DNA of 18,973 nt. Source: Bryobacterales bacterium. GTDB taxonomy: Bacteria > Acidobacteriota > Terriglobia > Bryobacterales > Bryobacteraceae. The notes beneath the pieces are model-generated. The model saw only the letters and a program-made list of their open reading frames with translations, did no database searches and was not told the origin of the DNA. Each line of letters begins with the position of its first letter. Positions within the stretch are counted from its first letter, which is position 1. This document shows positions 6,567 through 13,605 of the stretch, one piece after another. The position numbers and the translations under genes are program-made. The stretch spans positions 3,888 to 22,860 of the forward strand of contig PKYZ01000493.1 in the NCBI GenBank assembly GCA_003132865.1, given 5' to 3'.

Positions 6567-7462
6567 TCAAATACCCTGTTGTTCTTGGTGCTTCTTAAAT
6601 ATGTCCTCGACGATCTTTTTGCCCGTCTGGTTCGGTGACGCGAAAAAGAGATAATAGATCGTGAACCCGAGGCTATTTACAAAGCGAAGCGGTTGCGGCG
6701 CATAGGCGAATCCGGCGATTTGGATCAGGCAGCGGCGATATGCCTCCGCAATCTTCTCGTTCGCGTCGTCGACCTTTACGTCCTCGGCATCGCCGAAAAG
6801 ATGCCGTTGCGGATTCGGTCCATATGCCACATTCCGCCAGGAACCGTCACCCCAAAAGCGGTCCATCCGCGCAATCTGCACCGGTTCCGCCTTTGCGGGG
6901 TCACGGAGAAGGATATTCATGTTCATATCCATCGCCATAAGATTAACGAACACTTCTATGGAGTTCATCTGCCCCGCCGCCGCTATTACTTCCCAGCGGA
7001 GATCTATGTTGTACGGATCGAGCAAGCACAAGGCCCTGCGTCGATCTTCATATCGGGCGCGCGGGAAAACATCGCGCATCAAGATTTCATTGCAATCCCC
7101 AGGGTGTACGTGGGTATCTGTGCGATTCGCGGTGTGGTGCTTGCTACGCGAGTTGCATCCACATCGATGAAGTGATACTCACGGAAGGGCGGTTCCGTCG
7201 CAAGAGCGATCAGCGGGCTGCCGGGCACGACCTCCCCGGTTGTACGAGAAATATGCGAGCCTCCGGCGGCATACGCATCAATGTACAGATGATAGAACCC
7301 GTGCTTGGTCACGATCCTTGAATACGGTGCAGCATACTGCCGCAGGATGTCGAGTTTAACCTCGGTCCACGGGCCGATGATGTCATACCCAATAGGCAAC
7401 TCGTTGTCCCCAAAACAAAAGTCTATCAGAATGTTCCATTGGGGATGTGGGAACGTCGGCAT
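6567..7462 (-). pseudogene. tcmP: Three-Cys-motif partner protein TcmP, frameshifted
   Basis: Two frames make one TcmP protein of about 295 residues. The first part (7462-about 7140) reads IIGPWTEVKLDILRQYA, YHLYIDAYAAGGSHISRTTGE, PGSPLIALATEPPF and EYHFIDVDATRVAS. The second (about 7120-6567) reads THVHPGDCNEILMRDVFPRARYE, CLLDPYNIDLRWEVIAAAGQ, MDRFWGDGSWRNVAYG and YYLFFASPNQTGKKIVEDIF. The frame changes between 7113 and 7145. The IDAYAAGG and FIDVD motifs suggest a Rossmann methyltransferase-like fold (inference). The family is known as the genomic partner of DUF5131, which follows after 5 bp. The apparent ATG at 7460-7462 lies inside the ATPase-copy sequence, so the original start may have been lost or supplied by the junction. 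A single sequencing error could also explain the frameshift, so an active gene is not fully excluded. Confidence 0.82.
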
Positions 7463-7817
7463 GCTGGAGGACGCCTGGACCGGCGAGTTCTACTTCCTGG
7501 GCCATGCCGTTCACAAGATGAAGCCCAAGGTTCCACATCGTCGGCAAGCGCGACCTGTATCCCAACCAGCTTTCCGGCGGCCAGCAGCAGCTTGGGCGGT
7601 GGCGCGCGCGGTGATCGCCAACCCGAAGCTGATTCTGGCCGACGAGCCCACCGGCAACCTGCATTCCAGCCAGGGCAGGGAAATCATGGAGCTGTTCAAG
7701 CGGTTGAACGACGAAGGCACCACCATCGTGCAGGTGACCCACTCGGAGGCCAATGCCGCTTACGGGCACCGGATCATCAATTTGGCTGATGGCTGGGTGG
7801 TGAAGGCGACCGCCTAG
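7456..7817 (+). pseudogene. Truncated, deleted second copy of the ABC ATPase 3' part
   Basis: Homology to the intact ATPase starts abruptly at 7456 (equivalent to 5268, just after Walker A) and runs to the stop codon at 7815-7817. Walker A is missing, so it cannot bind ATP normally. After CCCAAGG a 158-bp segment (equivalent to 5343-5500) is deleted. One T is missing in the signature region (CTTGGGCGG against CTTGTGGCGG). Together these remove 159 bases, so the final part returns to frame (ARAVIANPKLILADEPTG to the end). Over the last 288 bases I count about 14 substitutions and one gap, roughly 95% identity. Many are third-position changes, so the copies were diverging as functional coding sequence before this one decayed. 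Confidence 0.9.
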
Positions 7818-7835
7818 CGCCCCGTAGAGGCGCTC

Positions 7836-8246
7836 TCAGCGGAGGACGACTTCAAAGCCTTCTTGCGTGAAGTGGTGGTCGTTGGTCAGGACCTCCGAAA
7901 TCCCGTGGCGATGCATGGTTGTCATGGATATGCAGTCCACAAGACTGTAGCCCTTGTCGTGGCGCCGCTCATACAAATCTAAGCCCGCCAGGAAGGATTC
8001 ACGCGACTGCGGGTGAACTGTGACGCGCTGGTCGTCGAGGATCTTGCGGACCGCGCGAGCGGCCGCCTGCCGCAGATGCGTACCGCGCTGAGCCAAGCCG
8101 TCCAGAAGTTCGGTCAGCACCTCATCGGTCGTAACCAGGTGGGCTTCCCCAAGCGCCCCCCGAGCGCGGACTACCTGCGCGCGATACTGATCGTGTGGAT
8201 GAAGTGTTGCACCCCAATAGAGCGTATCCGCGAAGACCAGCCTCAC
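7836..8246 (-). CDS. PIN-domain ribonuclease toxin (VapC-like)
   Basis: A 136-aa protein, normal length for a VapC-type toxin. Acidic residues expected at the Mg-dependent RNase centre are present: D7 (VFADTLYWGA), E46 (DEVLTELLD), D104 (YSLVDCISM) and D123 (VLTNDHHF). Such toxins cleave structured RNA and stop translation when not neutralised. The start overlaps the stop of the upstream antitoxin frame by 4 bp (8243-8246), the typical antitoxin-first operon. It ends 18 bp from the decayed ATPase copy on the opposite strand. Target RNA cannot be predicted. All four acidic positions are present, so it may be active. Confidence 0.88.
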   Translation of the reverse strand: MRLVFADTLYWGATLHPHDQYRAQVVRARGALGEAHLVTTDEVLTELLDGLAQRGTHLRQAAARAVRKILDDQRVTVHPQSRESFLAGLDLYERRHDKGYSLVDCISMTTMHRHGISEVLTNDHHFTQEGFEVVLR

Positions 8247-8461
8247 TTCTTTTTCGGTGAGCCGTGGAGGTAGTGGTCGAGGTTAGCGAAGTAGTCGGCG
8301 GGGACTTTCGCCCAATCCCGGGCCGGCACTTCCTTCCCGATGACTGACAGCTCAGCCTCCAGCGATCCCGCGGCGAATTCCGGGGCAACGCGCGGCTGCG
8401 AGCCGTTCTTCCGTTTCCCCGCCTCTGCGGTACGCCGTCGTTGTTTGGCCGCGGTAGGCAA
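8243..8461 (-). CDS. Putative antitoxin of the PIN toxin
   Basis: A 72-aa basic protein (MPTAAKQRRRTAEAGKRKNG...) followed by a more acidic and hydrophobic part with AELSVIGKEVPARDWAKVPAD and YFANLDHYLHGSPKKK. I do not recognise a ribbon-helix-helix, AbrB or Phd fold in it. The antitoxin role is inferred from position (immediately upstream, 4-bp overlap with the PIN gene), size and charge. The start is TTG at 8461, supported by a perfect AGGAGG (plus-strand CCTCCT at 8466-8471) four bases upstream; no ATG is available at this distance. A weak start codon with a strong ribosome site is notable for the gene that must be made in excess. Confidence 0.65.
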   Translation of the reverse strand: MPTAAKQRRRTAEAGKRKNGSQPRVAPEFAAGSLEAELSVIGKEVPARDWAKVPADYFANLDHYLHGSPKKK

Positions 8462-8465
8462 TTGT

Positions 8466-8483
8466 CCTCCTCTCGCCAGTATA
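8466..8483 (-). promoter_or_regulatory. Shine-Dalgarno and -10 element of the PIN toxin operon
   Basis: Read on the minus strand: TATACT (8483-8478) as a -10 hexamer, then AGGAGG (8471-8466) and ACAA before the TTG start. No convincing -35 was found 16-18 bp upstream. The leader would be very short, about 10-15 nt. Confidence 0.5.
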
Positions 8484-8657
8484 CCCTGCGGCCGCTGTCC
8501 GCTTCCCGACGCCTGATTGCCGGAACGGGCGTTTCACGCGACGATTCATCCGGGCCCGGGAACTACGAAACTGCTTCCAAGCGCGGGGACCGCGCAGCGG
8601 GCCCCTGGTGAACCGGGTCAGCATTGCCAAAATCTTCCACTACACCGCGTCCGATGT

Positions 8658-8683
8658 GGGATTATTGGGATTATTTGGGATTA
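8658..8683. repeat. Three copies of GGGATTA at 9-10 bp spacing
   Basis: GGGATTA occurs at 8658-8664, 8667-8673 and 8677-8683, immediately before the small ORF at 8697 and the bactofilin gene. It may be a short direct-repeat binding site or a chance micro-array. No other feature was seen in 8484-8657. Confidence 0.5.
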
Positions 8684-8696
8684 CAATGGATCTCAA

Positions 8697-8882
8697 ATGG
8701 AAGTGATGCATATCGCGGACGACTTTGAAATCGTATTTGCGCCTCAGTTGACACCAGAACAGGTGGGGGCGTCCTTGGCGATACTGGCCGACTACTATCG
8801 TGCGTGTGGCGGAGCGGGGCTCCAGCCTGACTTTGAACTCTCAGACGTTCTCGTGGGGGAACCCGTCGATGCCCTCGCATGA
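8697..8882 (+). CDS. Small uncharacterised protein upstream of bactofilin
   Basis: A 61-aa acidic protein: HIADDFEIVFAPQLTPEQVG, then SLAILADYYRACGG and [17 protein letters not shown]. Predicted as strand, helix, strand with no membrane segment. I do not recognise a named family. It looks like real coding sequence because it is acidic, ordered and its end overlaps the bactofilin start by 14 bp, a coupling arrangement. Starts at 8697 and 8706 (ATG CAT) are both possible; GGAAG just before the second is the only ribosome-site-like sequence. It may be a partner or regulator of the bactofilin (inference from position). Confidence 0.55.
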   Translation: MEVMHIADDFEIVFAPQLTPEQVGASLAILADYYRACGGAGLQPDFELSDVLVGEPVDALA

Positions 8883-9693
8883 AGGAGTGATTACCCGCCT
8901 GATCGCGCGTTTGAAGGCCCTGTTACCAAACGACTGGAAAGGCCGTCCGGGCGAGCGATTCCAGAAAGCGACGCAGGCAATCTCCGATTTCGCGGAAGAG
9001 CATCACATAACGCCCAATGAGTTGTTGGACGAGGGCGTTGAACTCGGTCGTCGAAAAATTGAAGGTGCCGCAAGCCACGAGTACGCTCAAGCGCTGAAAA
9101 ACTTCGCTGAAGCTGAAAAGATCAAGACTGAGGCGGAGCTGCAGCGCCGATCAATGGAGACCGAGGTGAGTAGGAGAGCCGCGGAAGCGCGGAGAGCCCA
9201 CGCTGAGGCGCACCTCGCGGAGTTGACGGCCTTGCAAGCCGAGCTGGAATTGCTTCAGAAGCTGAAGAGCATAGGGGTTGTGCTCCACAGAGACGTTAAT
9301 GGCAACCTAGCGGCGCTGCCCGCACCCCAGGGCTTTGACCTGATGGAGCTTGTTGATCACAATCGGCTGGCTGAAGCCGTCTTGCCAGTCTTGCCAGACG
9401 GCATCACACTGCAACCAGACGGCATTCACGTTCACAAGAGCCTCGATGGTCCCGTCGCATTTCCAGAGCAGCGAATAACCGTCGAAGCAGATGTGCTAGT
9501 TGCGGGAGAAGTGCGCGGTGCAACGGTGGTCATACTTCCCGGAGCGACGGTTCATGGAAATGTCTCGGGTGAAGCAGAGATTCACATCAGGAACGGCGCT
9601 AAGTTGGTCGGTGATATTCGAACGGCAAAAATATTAATCGAAGACGGGGCCTACTTTAAGGGCAGCATAGACATAGTCAAACCAGTCGTCTAG
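8869..9693 (+). CDS. Bactofilin-domain protein with long helical N-terminus
   Basis: A 274-aa protein. Residues about 203-270 form the bactofilin fold (polymer-forming cytoskeletal family): [20 protein letters not shown], then [21 protein letters not shown] and [20 protein letters not shown], the repeating beta-helix rungs. Residues about 66-135 are a charged coiled coil ([39 protein letters not shown]). Residues 1-60 form a small helical head with [15 protein letters not shown]. Bactofilins self-assemble without nucleotide, and most are 100-180 aa, so the coiled-coil extension is unusual and suggests a filament cross-linking or scaffolding variant. ATG 8869 is chosen because it overlaps the preceding ORF; a GTG 15 bases later is an alternative. 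No peptidase M23 neighbour, a frequent bactofilin partner, is present. Confidence 0.85.
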   Translation: MPSHEGVITRLIARLKALLPNDWKGRPGERFQKATQAISDFAEEHHITPNELLDEGVELGRRKIEGAASHEYAQALKNFAEAEKIKTEAELQRRSMETEVSRRAAEARRAHAEAHLAELTALQAELELLQKLKSIGVVLHRDVNGNLAALPAPQGFDLMELVDHNRLAEAVLPVLPDGITLQPDGIHVHKSLDGPVAFPEQRITVEADVLVAGEVRGATVVILPGATVHGNVSGEAEIHIRNGAKLVGDIRTAKILIEDGAYFKGSIDIVKPVV

Positions 9694-9720
9694 CCGATGC
9701 GCCAGGATTTCGACGAAATG

Positions 9721-9984
9721 CCCGCCATGTTGTCCGCGATCAGAGCGGCGGGAATGTGGTCCTGTTGCAATTCCCAGACTGTCAGGCGCGCGCCCTGCGG
9801 GAAGGGGCGCGGCTCATCGGCGAAGACATCCACCTTCTTGCCGGATTCCACGGCCGCGCGGATCACACCGAGCGCGGTGCCATGGCCCGCGGTCGACAGC
9901 GCGCCTTCGCTGCAATGCGTGAGCACCGTCTTGTTGTCGGGCACTGGTTCCCGCCCGGTGGCTTGGTTGACGGCGATATCCTCG
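9721..9984 (-). pseudogene. mtnA: Fragment of S-methyl-5-thioribose-1-phosphate isomerase
   Basis: The minus strand reads [69 protein letters not shown] and LIADNMAG. This is the central part of MtnA, about 90 of some 350 residues, including the catalytic-cysteine segment (usually THCNAGALAT) and the DET-RPFLQGARL motif. Both ends are missing: after DNMAG the frame runs 10 unrelated residues to a stop, and nothing before EDIAVN matches. THCSEG for THCNAG, DEPRPFP for DETRPFL and a short deletion after NQATGR mark decay. MtnA acts in methionine salvage. There is no full copy in the window. Confidence 0.8.
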
Positions 9985-10161
9985 CCGCCCGGTTTCAACC
10001 ACTGCCGGGACAAGGCCGCCCGTGGCAAGCAGTCTGGGTTGGATTTGGCGCGAATCGGCGATAAGCTCGTCAACGCTGGACGGGCACTTCGCGTCACCAG
10101 ACCAGCGCGTCACTCCCCGAAGACAACCTGTCCGCGAAATCGACCTTGAGCAAGAAAGCAC

Positions 10162-10947
10162 CTACGAAGCCTGCCCCACCACACCCACCAGGGGACTGCT
10201 GGCGCTGGCGTACAGCTTCTTCGGCATGCGTCCGGCGAGGTAGGCCAAGCGCCCGGCCTCGACCGCCAGTTTCATAGCCTTGGCCATGCTGGCGGAGTCC
10301 TCCGCGGCGGCGATGGCGGTGTTCATGAGCACACCATCCGCGCCCAGTTCCATGGCGATGGCGGCGTCCGATGCGGTACCTACACCGGCATCCACGATGA
10401 GCGGCACGGCGGTGATAGTTTCCCGCATGATCCGCAGGTTGGCGCTGTTCTGCACTCCCATGCCCGAGCCGATCGGCGCGGCCAGCGGCATGACGGCGGC
10501 GGCGCCCGCATCGATTAGCTTGCGCGCGTTCACCACGTCGTCATTCGTGTAAGGCAGCACTACGAAGCCTTCTTTGACCAGCACCCGGGTGGCCTCCAGC
10601 AGGCCCTCGTTATCCGGGAAGAGCGTCTTTTCGTCGCCGATAACCTCCAGCTTGATCCAGTTGGAAAGACCGACCTCGCGCGCCAGGCGAGCGGTGCGGA
10701 TGGCGTCGTCCGCGGTATAGCAACCAGCGGTGTTGGGAAGGATGAAGATCTTGGACCGGTCGATGTAGTCGAGCAGCGATTCCTTGGAGCGGTCGATCAG
10801 GTTCACGCGCCGCACGGCCACGGTCACCATTTCGGCGCCGGTAGCCTCGTGGCAGCGGGCCATCTCTTGGAAGCTGCGATATTTCCCGGTGCCCACGATG
10901 AGGCGGGAATGGAAGGAGCGGCCGGCGATTGTCAGGGTGTCGGACAT
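10162..10947 (-). CDS. thiG: Thiazole synthase
   Basis: A 261-aa TIM-barrel enzyme of thiamine synthesis that makes the thiazole phosphate from deoxyxylulose-5-phosphate, dehydroglycine or iminoglycine, and thiocarboxylated ThiS. The start [19 protein letters not shown], the Schiff-base lysine K99 in [12 protein letters not shown], the segment [18 protein letters not shown], the phosphate-binding [14 protein letters not shown] and the end [20 protein letters not shown] are all present. Full length. ATG 10947 has GGAAG a few bases upstream. ThiS, ThiF and ThiH are not next to it, so the pathway genes are scattered in this genome. It follows the BrnT-fusion gene by 67 bp on the same strand. Confidence 0.96.
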   Translation of the reverse strand: MSDTLTIAGRSFHSRLIVGTGKYRSFQEMARCHEATGAEMVTVAVRRVNLIDRSKESLLDYIDRSKIFILPNTAGCYTADDAIRTARLAREVGLSNWIKLEVIGDEKTLFPDNEGLLEATRVLVKEGFVVLPYTNDDVVNARKLIDAGAAAVMPLAAPIGSGMGVQNSANLRIMRETITAVPLIVDAGVGTASDAAIAMELGADGVLMNTAIAAAEDSASMAKAMKLAVEAGRLAYLAGRMPKKLYASASSPLVGVVGQAS

Positions 10948-11014
10948 GCTTCCATTGTAGGACGGTGGCGTCGGGCTATGGATTGCGCCGGCGCGGGCCG
11001 CCTCGACCTGTGGA

Positions 11015-11560
11015 TCAGGCCGACCGGCGCTCTTTTTGTAGAGCCCCGTGCAAGACCATCTTGATATACGTTTGGTACGGAAGTCCCTTTCGATTCGCGA
11101 GATCTTGAGCAGCCTCCAGGTCTGCCATGGGCAACCGCATGGTGACCGTCTTCAGGGCGACCTTCCGTCTCGCGGTACCGGATTTCAAGGCTTGCTCCAT
11201 GATCTCTGCGGCGGTTTCCGGATGACTGTCCCACCAGGCAGCCTCTTCAGCTTCGGTCTTGAATTTAGGAATGGTAATCTGGTCTTTGGGCACGCTCATA
11301 TCCCTTTGGAAATACGATTTTTGCTCCCGTTTCGTCATTTCGTACGCCGTGACGACGCGTATTTTGCCTCGCCGTTCCGTGTAGAGCACCGTAAGGAGAC
11401 GCCCCGATTTGGTGCGCCCAAAGCAAAGCACGCGCGCTTCACCGTCATGTTGCTGAACATCGGCGTCCAGTGGCTCGATCCGGATCGCCTCTTCGGCCTC
11501 TTGCGGAGTGCCGTGCCTGGCGATGTGCTCGACATTGGCAGCGTTCCAGTCGAACTCCAC
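11015..11560 (-). CDS. BrnT toxin fused in frame to CopG/BrnA-type antitoxin
   Basis: One 181-aa frame with two parts. Residues 1-86 are a BrnT ribonuclease toxin: [40 protein letters not shown] and [19 protein letters not shown], the usual toxin end. Residues 88-181 are a ribbon-helix-helix antitoxin: [19 protein letters not shown], then [20 protein letters not shown] and [17 protein letters not shown]. The two are normally separate genes; here no stop separates them (QRDMSVPKD). ATG 11299 (M88), with AAAGGGAT just upstream, can still start a free antitoxin, so the product may be a fusion plus free antitoxin. The start is GTG at 11560. Toxin activity of the fusion would probably be self-neutralised (inference). 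A palindrome overlaps the promoter region (11563-11574). Confidence 0.85.
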   Translation of the reverse strand: MEFDWNAANVEHIARHGTPQEAEEAIRIEPLDADVQQHDGEARVLCFGRTKSGRLLTVLYTERRGKIRVVTAYEMTKREQKSYFQRDMSVPKDQITIPKFKTEAEEAAWWDSHPETAAEIMEQALKSGTARRKVALKTVTMRLPMADLEAAQDLANRKGLPYQTYIKMVLHGALQKERRSA

Positions 11561-11562
11561 GC

Positions 11563-11590
11563 TTTACATGTAAATACTAAGCCAAGTCAA
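11563..11590 (-). promoter_or_regulatory. Palindromic operator and promoter of the BrnT-antitoxin gene
   Basis: TTTACATGTAAA at 11563-11574 is a perfect 12-bp palindrome ending two bases before the GTG start. On the minus strand TTGACT (11590-11585) stands 16 bp before TGTAAA (11568-11563), a plausible -35/-10 pair with the palindrome overlapping the -10. BrnA-type antitoxins are known to repress their own operons by binding such inverted repeats. The transcript would be nearly leaderless. Confidence 0.55.
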
Positions 11591-11595
11591 GCTGA

Positions 11596-12273
11596 TCACC
11601 CCTCCCCATGAAACGGGTTGAAATCCGTATTCGTATCGAACACGTCCACTCCTTCCCGCCGCTTCAGTGAATTCACGATCCAATAAGTCACCGGCGTGGC
11701 GGCCACCTCATACAGCACCTTCGCCAGATAGCCGGAGAGGATCAGGTTGGCGATCAGCCCGGCGCTCAAGCTGCCGCCAAACGTGAGCACCGTCACCACG
11801 AATGTATCCACCGCCTGGCCGGCCACAGTCGAGCCGACCGTGCGGGTCCACAGGTAGCGCCCCTTGGTCAGAAGCTTCATTTTCGCCATCACGAAGGAGT
11901 TGGCGAACTCGCCGCACCAAAAGGCGGCCAGGCTGGAAGCGATGATTCGCGGCACGAAGTTGAAGACCCGCGCGAAGGCCGCCTGGCCATCCCATCCGGG
12001 CGCGGGCGGCAGCCACACCGTGATCATTCCCATGGCCGCCAGCAATGACGCCGCGAAAAATCCGATCCAGATGGCGCGCCGCGAAGCGCCATATCCATAA
12101 ACTTCGGTGAAGACATCGCCGAAGATATACGTGATCGGAAAAAACAACATCGCGCCGCTGAAGCGGAAAGGACCAACGGCGGTGATCTTCTGTCCCACCA
12201 GGTTGGAGATCAGCAGGATCACGACGAACGTGTGGACCAGTAGGTCGTAGTAACGGAAGCGTTCATAGCGCAT
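11596..12273 (-). CDS. yhhQ: Queuosine precursor transporter (YhhQ/VUT family)
   Basis: A 225-aa integral membrane protein of the VUT family, whose E. coli member takes up preQ0/preQ1 for synthesis of queuosine in tRNA. The opening LVHTFVVILLISNLVGQKI, the motif GAMLFFPITYIFGDVFTEVYGY, and GEFANSFVMAKMKLLTKGR with RTVGSTVAGQAVDTFV are family signatures. About six membrane spans can be picked out, with a short charged C-terminus. ATG 12273 is 29 bp after the stop of the enolase-superfamily gene, so the two are probably co-transcribed, though no functional link is apparent. No recognisable queuosine riboswitch was seen upstream. Confidence 0.93.
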   Translation of the reverse strand: MRYERFRYYDLLVHTFVVILLISNLVGQKITAVGPFRFSGAMLFFPITYIFGDVFTEVYGYGASRRAIWIGFFAASLLAAMGMITVWLPPAPGWDGQAAFARVFNFVPRIIASSLAAFWCGEFANSFVMAKMKLLTKGRYLWTRTVGSTVAGQAVDTFVVTVLTFGGSLSAGLIANLILSGYLAKVLYEVAATPVTYWIVNSLKRREGVDVFDTNTDFNPFHGEG

Positions 12274-12301
12274 GCCGGTTCATCCCCTGCTCATCCCCGG
12301 C

Positions 12302-13549
12302 TCACACAGACGACCGCCCCTCCCACTGGACGGAGTGATCGGCGGTGACGGCGCGGGTCTCGGCCGGCGAATCCGTGCGGAAATACGACCACGGGCCGGG
12401 AATCCACGGATAGCGCTCAATGACGGACTCATCCACCGTGACGCCCAACCCTGGCGCGCGCGGCACGATCAGGTCGCCATGATCGATTTCCAGCGGCTCT
12501 TTCAGGATTTCGGCCGCCAGCGGAAACGGGTACATACCTTCGCGCGCCGGCCCCGAATAACAAGGATACTCCAGCCACTCGACCACGCTTTCCGGCCAGC
12601 AGATGCCTAGGTGCGCGGCGGCGATCACTTCCAGCGCCGTCCCCCAACTATGGAAAGCGAACCCCAGCCCGGCGCGCTCGATCTCGCCCAGCAGGCGCCG
12701 GCCCATGGCGAAGCCTCCCTGGCAGCAGACGTCCATCTGCACGTAATCGACGGCCTGCCGCAGGATCAAGTCGTGGTAACGCTCCTCGTCGGGTTCGTGC
12801 TCGCCGCTGGCCAAAGGCAGGTAGTCCTTCTCCTTCAGGCGCAAATAAGCTTCGTGATCGTCCGGCGGCAAAGGCTCTTCCAGCCACGCGACATCGTAGT
12901 CCGCCATCTCGCGGGCCAATTGCTCGACGGTTTCGAAGCTGTAGCTGCGGTCGCCCATGCGCCACCAGGTGTGCGCATCTACCATCAGGTCGAAGTCCTC
13001 GCCGACCGCGCGGCGCATTTGCCGTACGGTCTCCAGGTCCGCTTCGGGGCCGCCCGCCGGACGCATCTTGTAGGCCCGAAAACCAAGGTCCGCGATAGCC
13101 GCCGCCTCAGCCGCGTAGCGCTCGGGCGGCATATACATCCCGGCGCTGCCGTAGAGCCGGATGGCTCCGCGCAAGCGGCCGCCGAGCACCTCGGAAAGCG
13201 GCACACCCCTGGCCTTCGCGCACAGGTCGAAAAGACCCACCTCCACGGCGCAGTATGTCTTGGCCGCGGCGGCATCCACTTCCGGCCGTTCCATAAACTG
13301 GATGCGCAGCGCGTCCGGGTCCGCCAGCGTCCGGCCTTCGAGAAACGGCCGTACCAAGCTTTCGATGATGTCTTGGGCGCGCTGGCTGCCCGGCCCGGGC
13401 GCGTATCCCACCAGGCCGCCATCGGATTCGATGCGGATCAGCATGGCATCGCGTTTGAGGATAGTGCGTTCGCCGCCATAGAACGGCAGCCGCACCGGTT
13501 CGGGGAACGGGTAGGACAGCAGGAAGGATCGCACACTGGAGATGATCAT
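12302..13549 (-). CDS. Mandelate racemase/muconate lactonizing enzyme family protein
   Basis: A 415-aa enolase-superfamily member, probably a sugar-acid dehydratase or racemase. The N-terminal capping domain spans about 1-125. The barrel carries the Mg ligands D191 (LMVDAHTWW), E224 (AWLEEPLPPDD) and E250 (LASGEHEPDE), the acid/base pair D273 (VQMDVCCQGG) with H300 (FAFHSWGTALE), and the second-strand motif K161-M-R163 (AYKMRPAGG) in place of the common K-x-K. The Lys plus Asp/His arrangement places it in the mandelate-racemase-like subgroup; the substrate cannot be read off. ATG 13549 is chosen as it starts a normal N-terminus (MIISSVRSFLLSYPFPEPVR). The frame is open further upstream through the hairpin at 13575 and that part is not family-like. 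It heads a likely operon with yhhQ. Confidence 0.87.
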   Translation of the reverse strand: MIISSVRSFLLSYPFPEPVRLPFYGGERTILKRDAMLIRIESDGGLVGYAPGPGSQRAQDIIESLVRPFLEGRTLADPDALRIQFMERPEVDAAAAKTYCAVEVGLFDLCAKARGVPLSEVLGGRLRGAIRLYGSAGMYMPPERYAAEAAAIADLGFRAYKMRPAGGPEADLETVRQMRRAVGEDFDLMVDAHTWWRMGDRSYSFETVEQLAREMADYDVAWLEEPLPPDDHEAYLRLKEKDYLPLASGEHEPDEERYHDLILRQAVDYVQMDVCCQGGFAMGRRLLGEIERAGLGFAFHSWGTALEVIAAAHLGICWPESVVEWLEYPCYSGPAREGMYPFPLAAEILKEPLEIDHGDLIVPRAPGLGVTVDESVIERYPWIPGPWSYFRTDSPAETRAVTADHSVQWEGRSSV

Positions 13550-13574
13550 CGAATCCAGCACAACAGGATAGCAG

Positions 13575-13600
13575 GTGGGGCAGACCTCCGGCCTGCCCAC
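13575..13600. repeat. Intergenic hairpin of the GTGGGGCAG family
   Basis: GTGGGGCAG-ACCTCCGGC-CTGCCCAC, a near-perfect palindrome with one bulged G, lies between the stop of the 745-aa gene (13606) and the start of the enolase-superfamily gene (13549). It shares the GTGGGGCAG opening and CTCC core with the element at 675. Probably a terminator or processing structure. Confidence 0.65.
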
Positions 13601-13605
13601 TGGGT

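Noticed and set aside
7305..7817. A 170-aa plus-strand frame that could be called a short ABC ATPase gene
   Set aside because: Its first 50 residues are antisense TcmP and the rest is the deleted ATPase copy without Walker A; it is a chance joining of frames.
10985..11041. GCGCCGG / CCGGCGC inverted repeat followed by a T-run, resembling a terminator
   Set aside because: The arms are about 40 bases apart and the T-run is on the strand opposite to the flanking genes, so it does not fit as their terminator.
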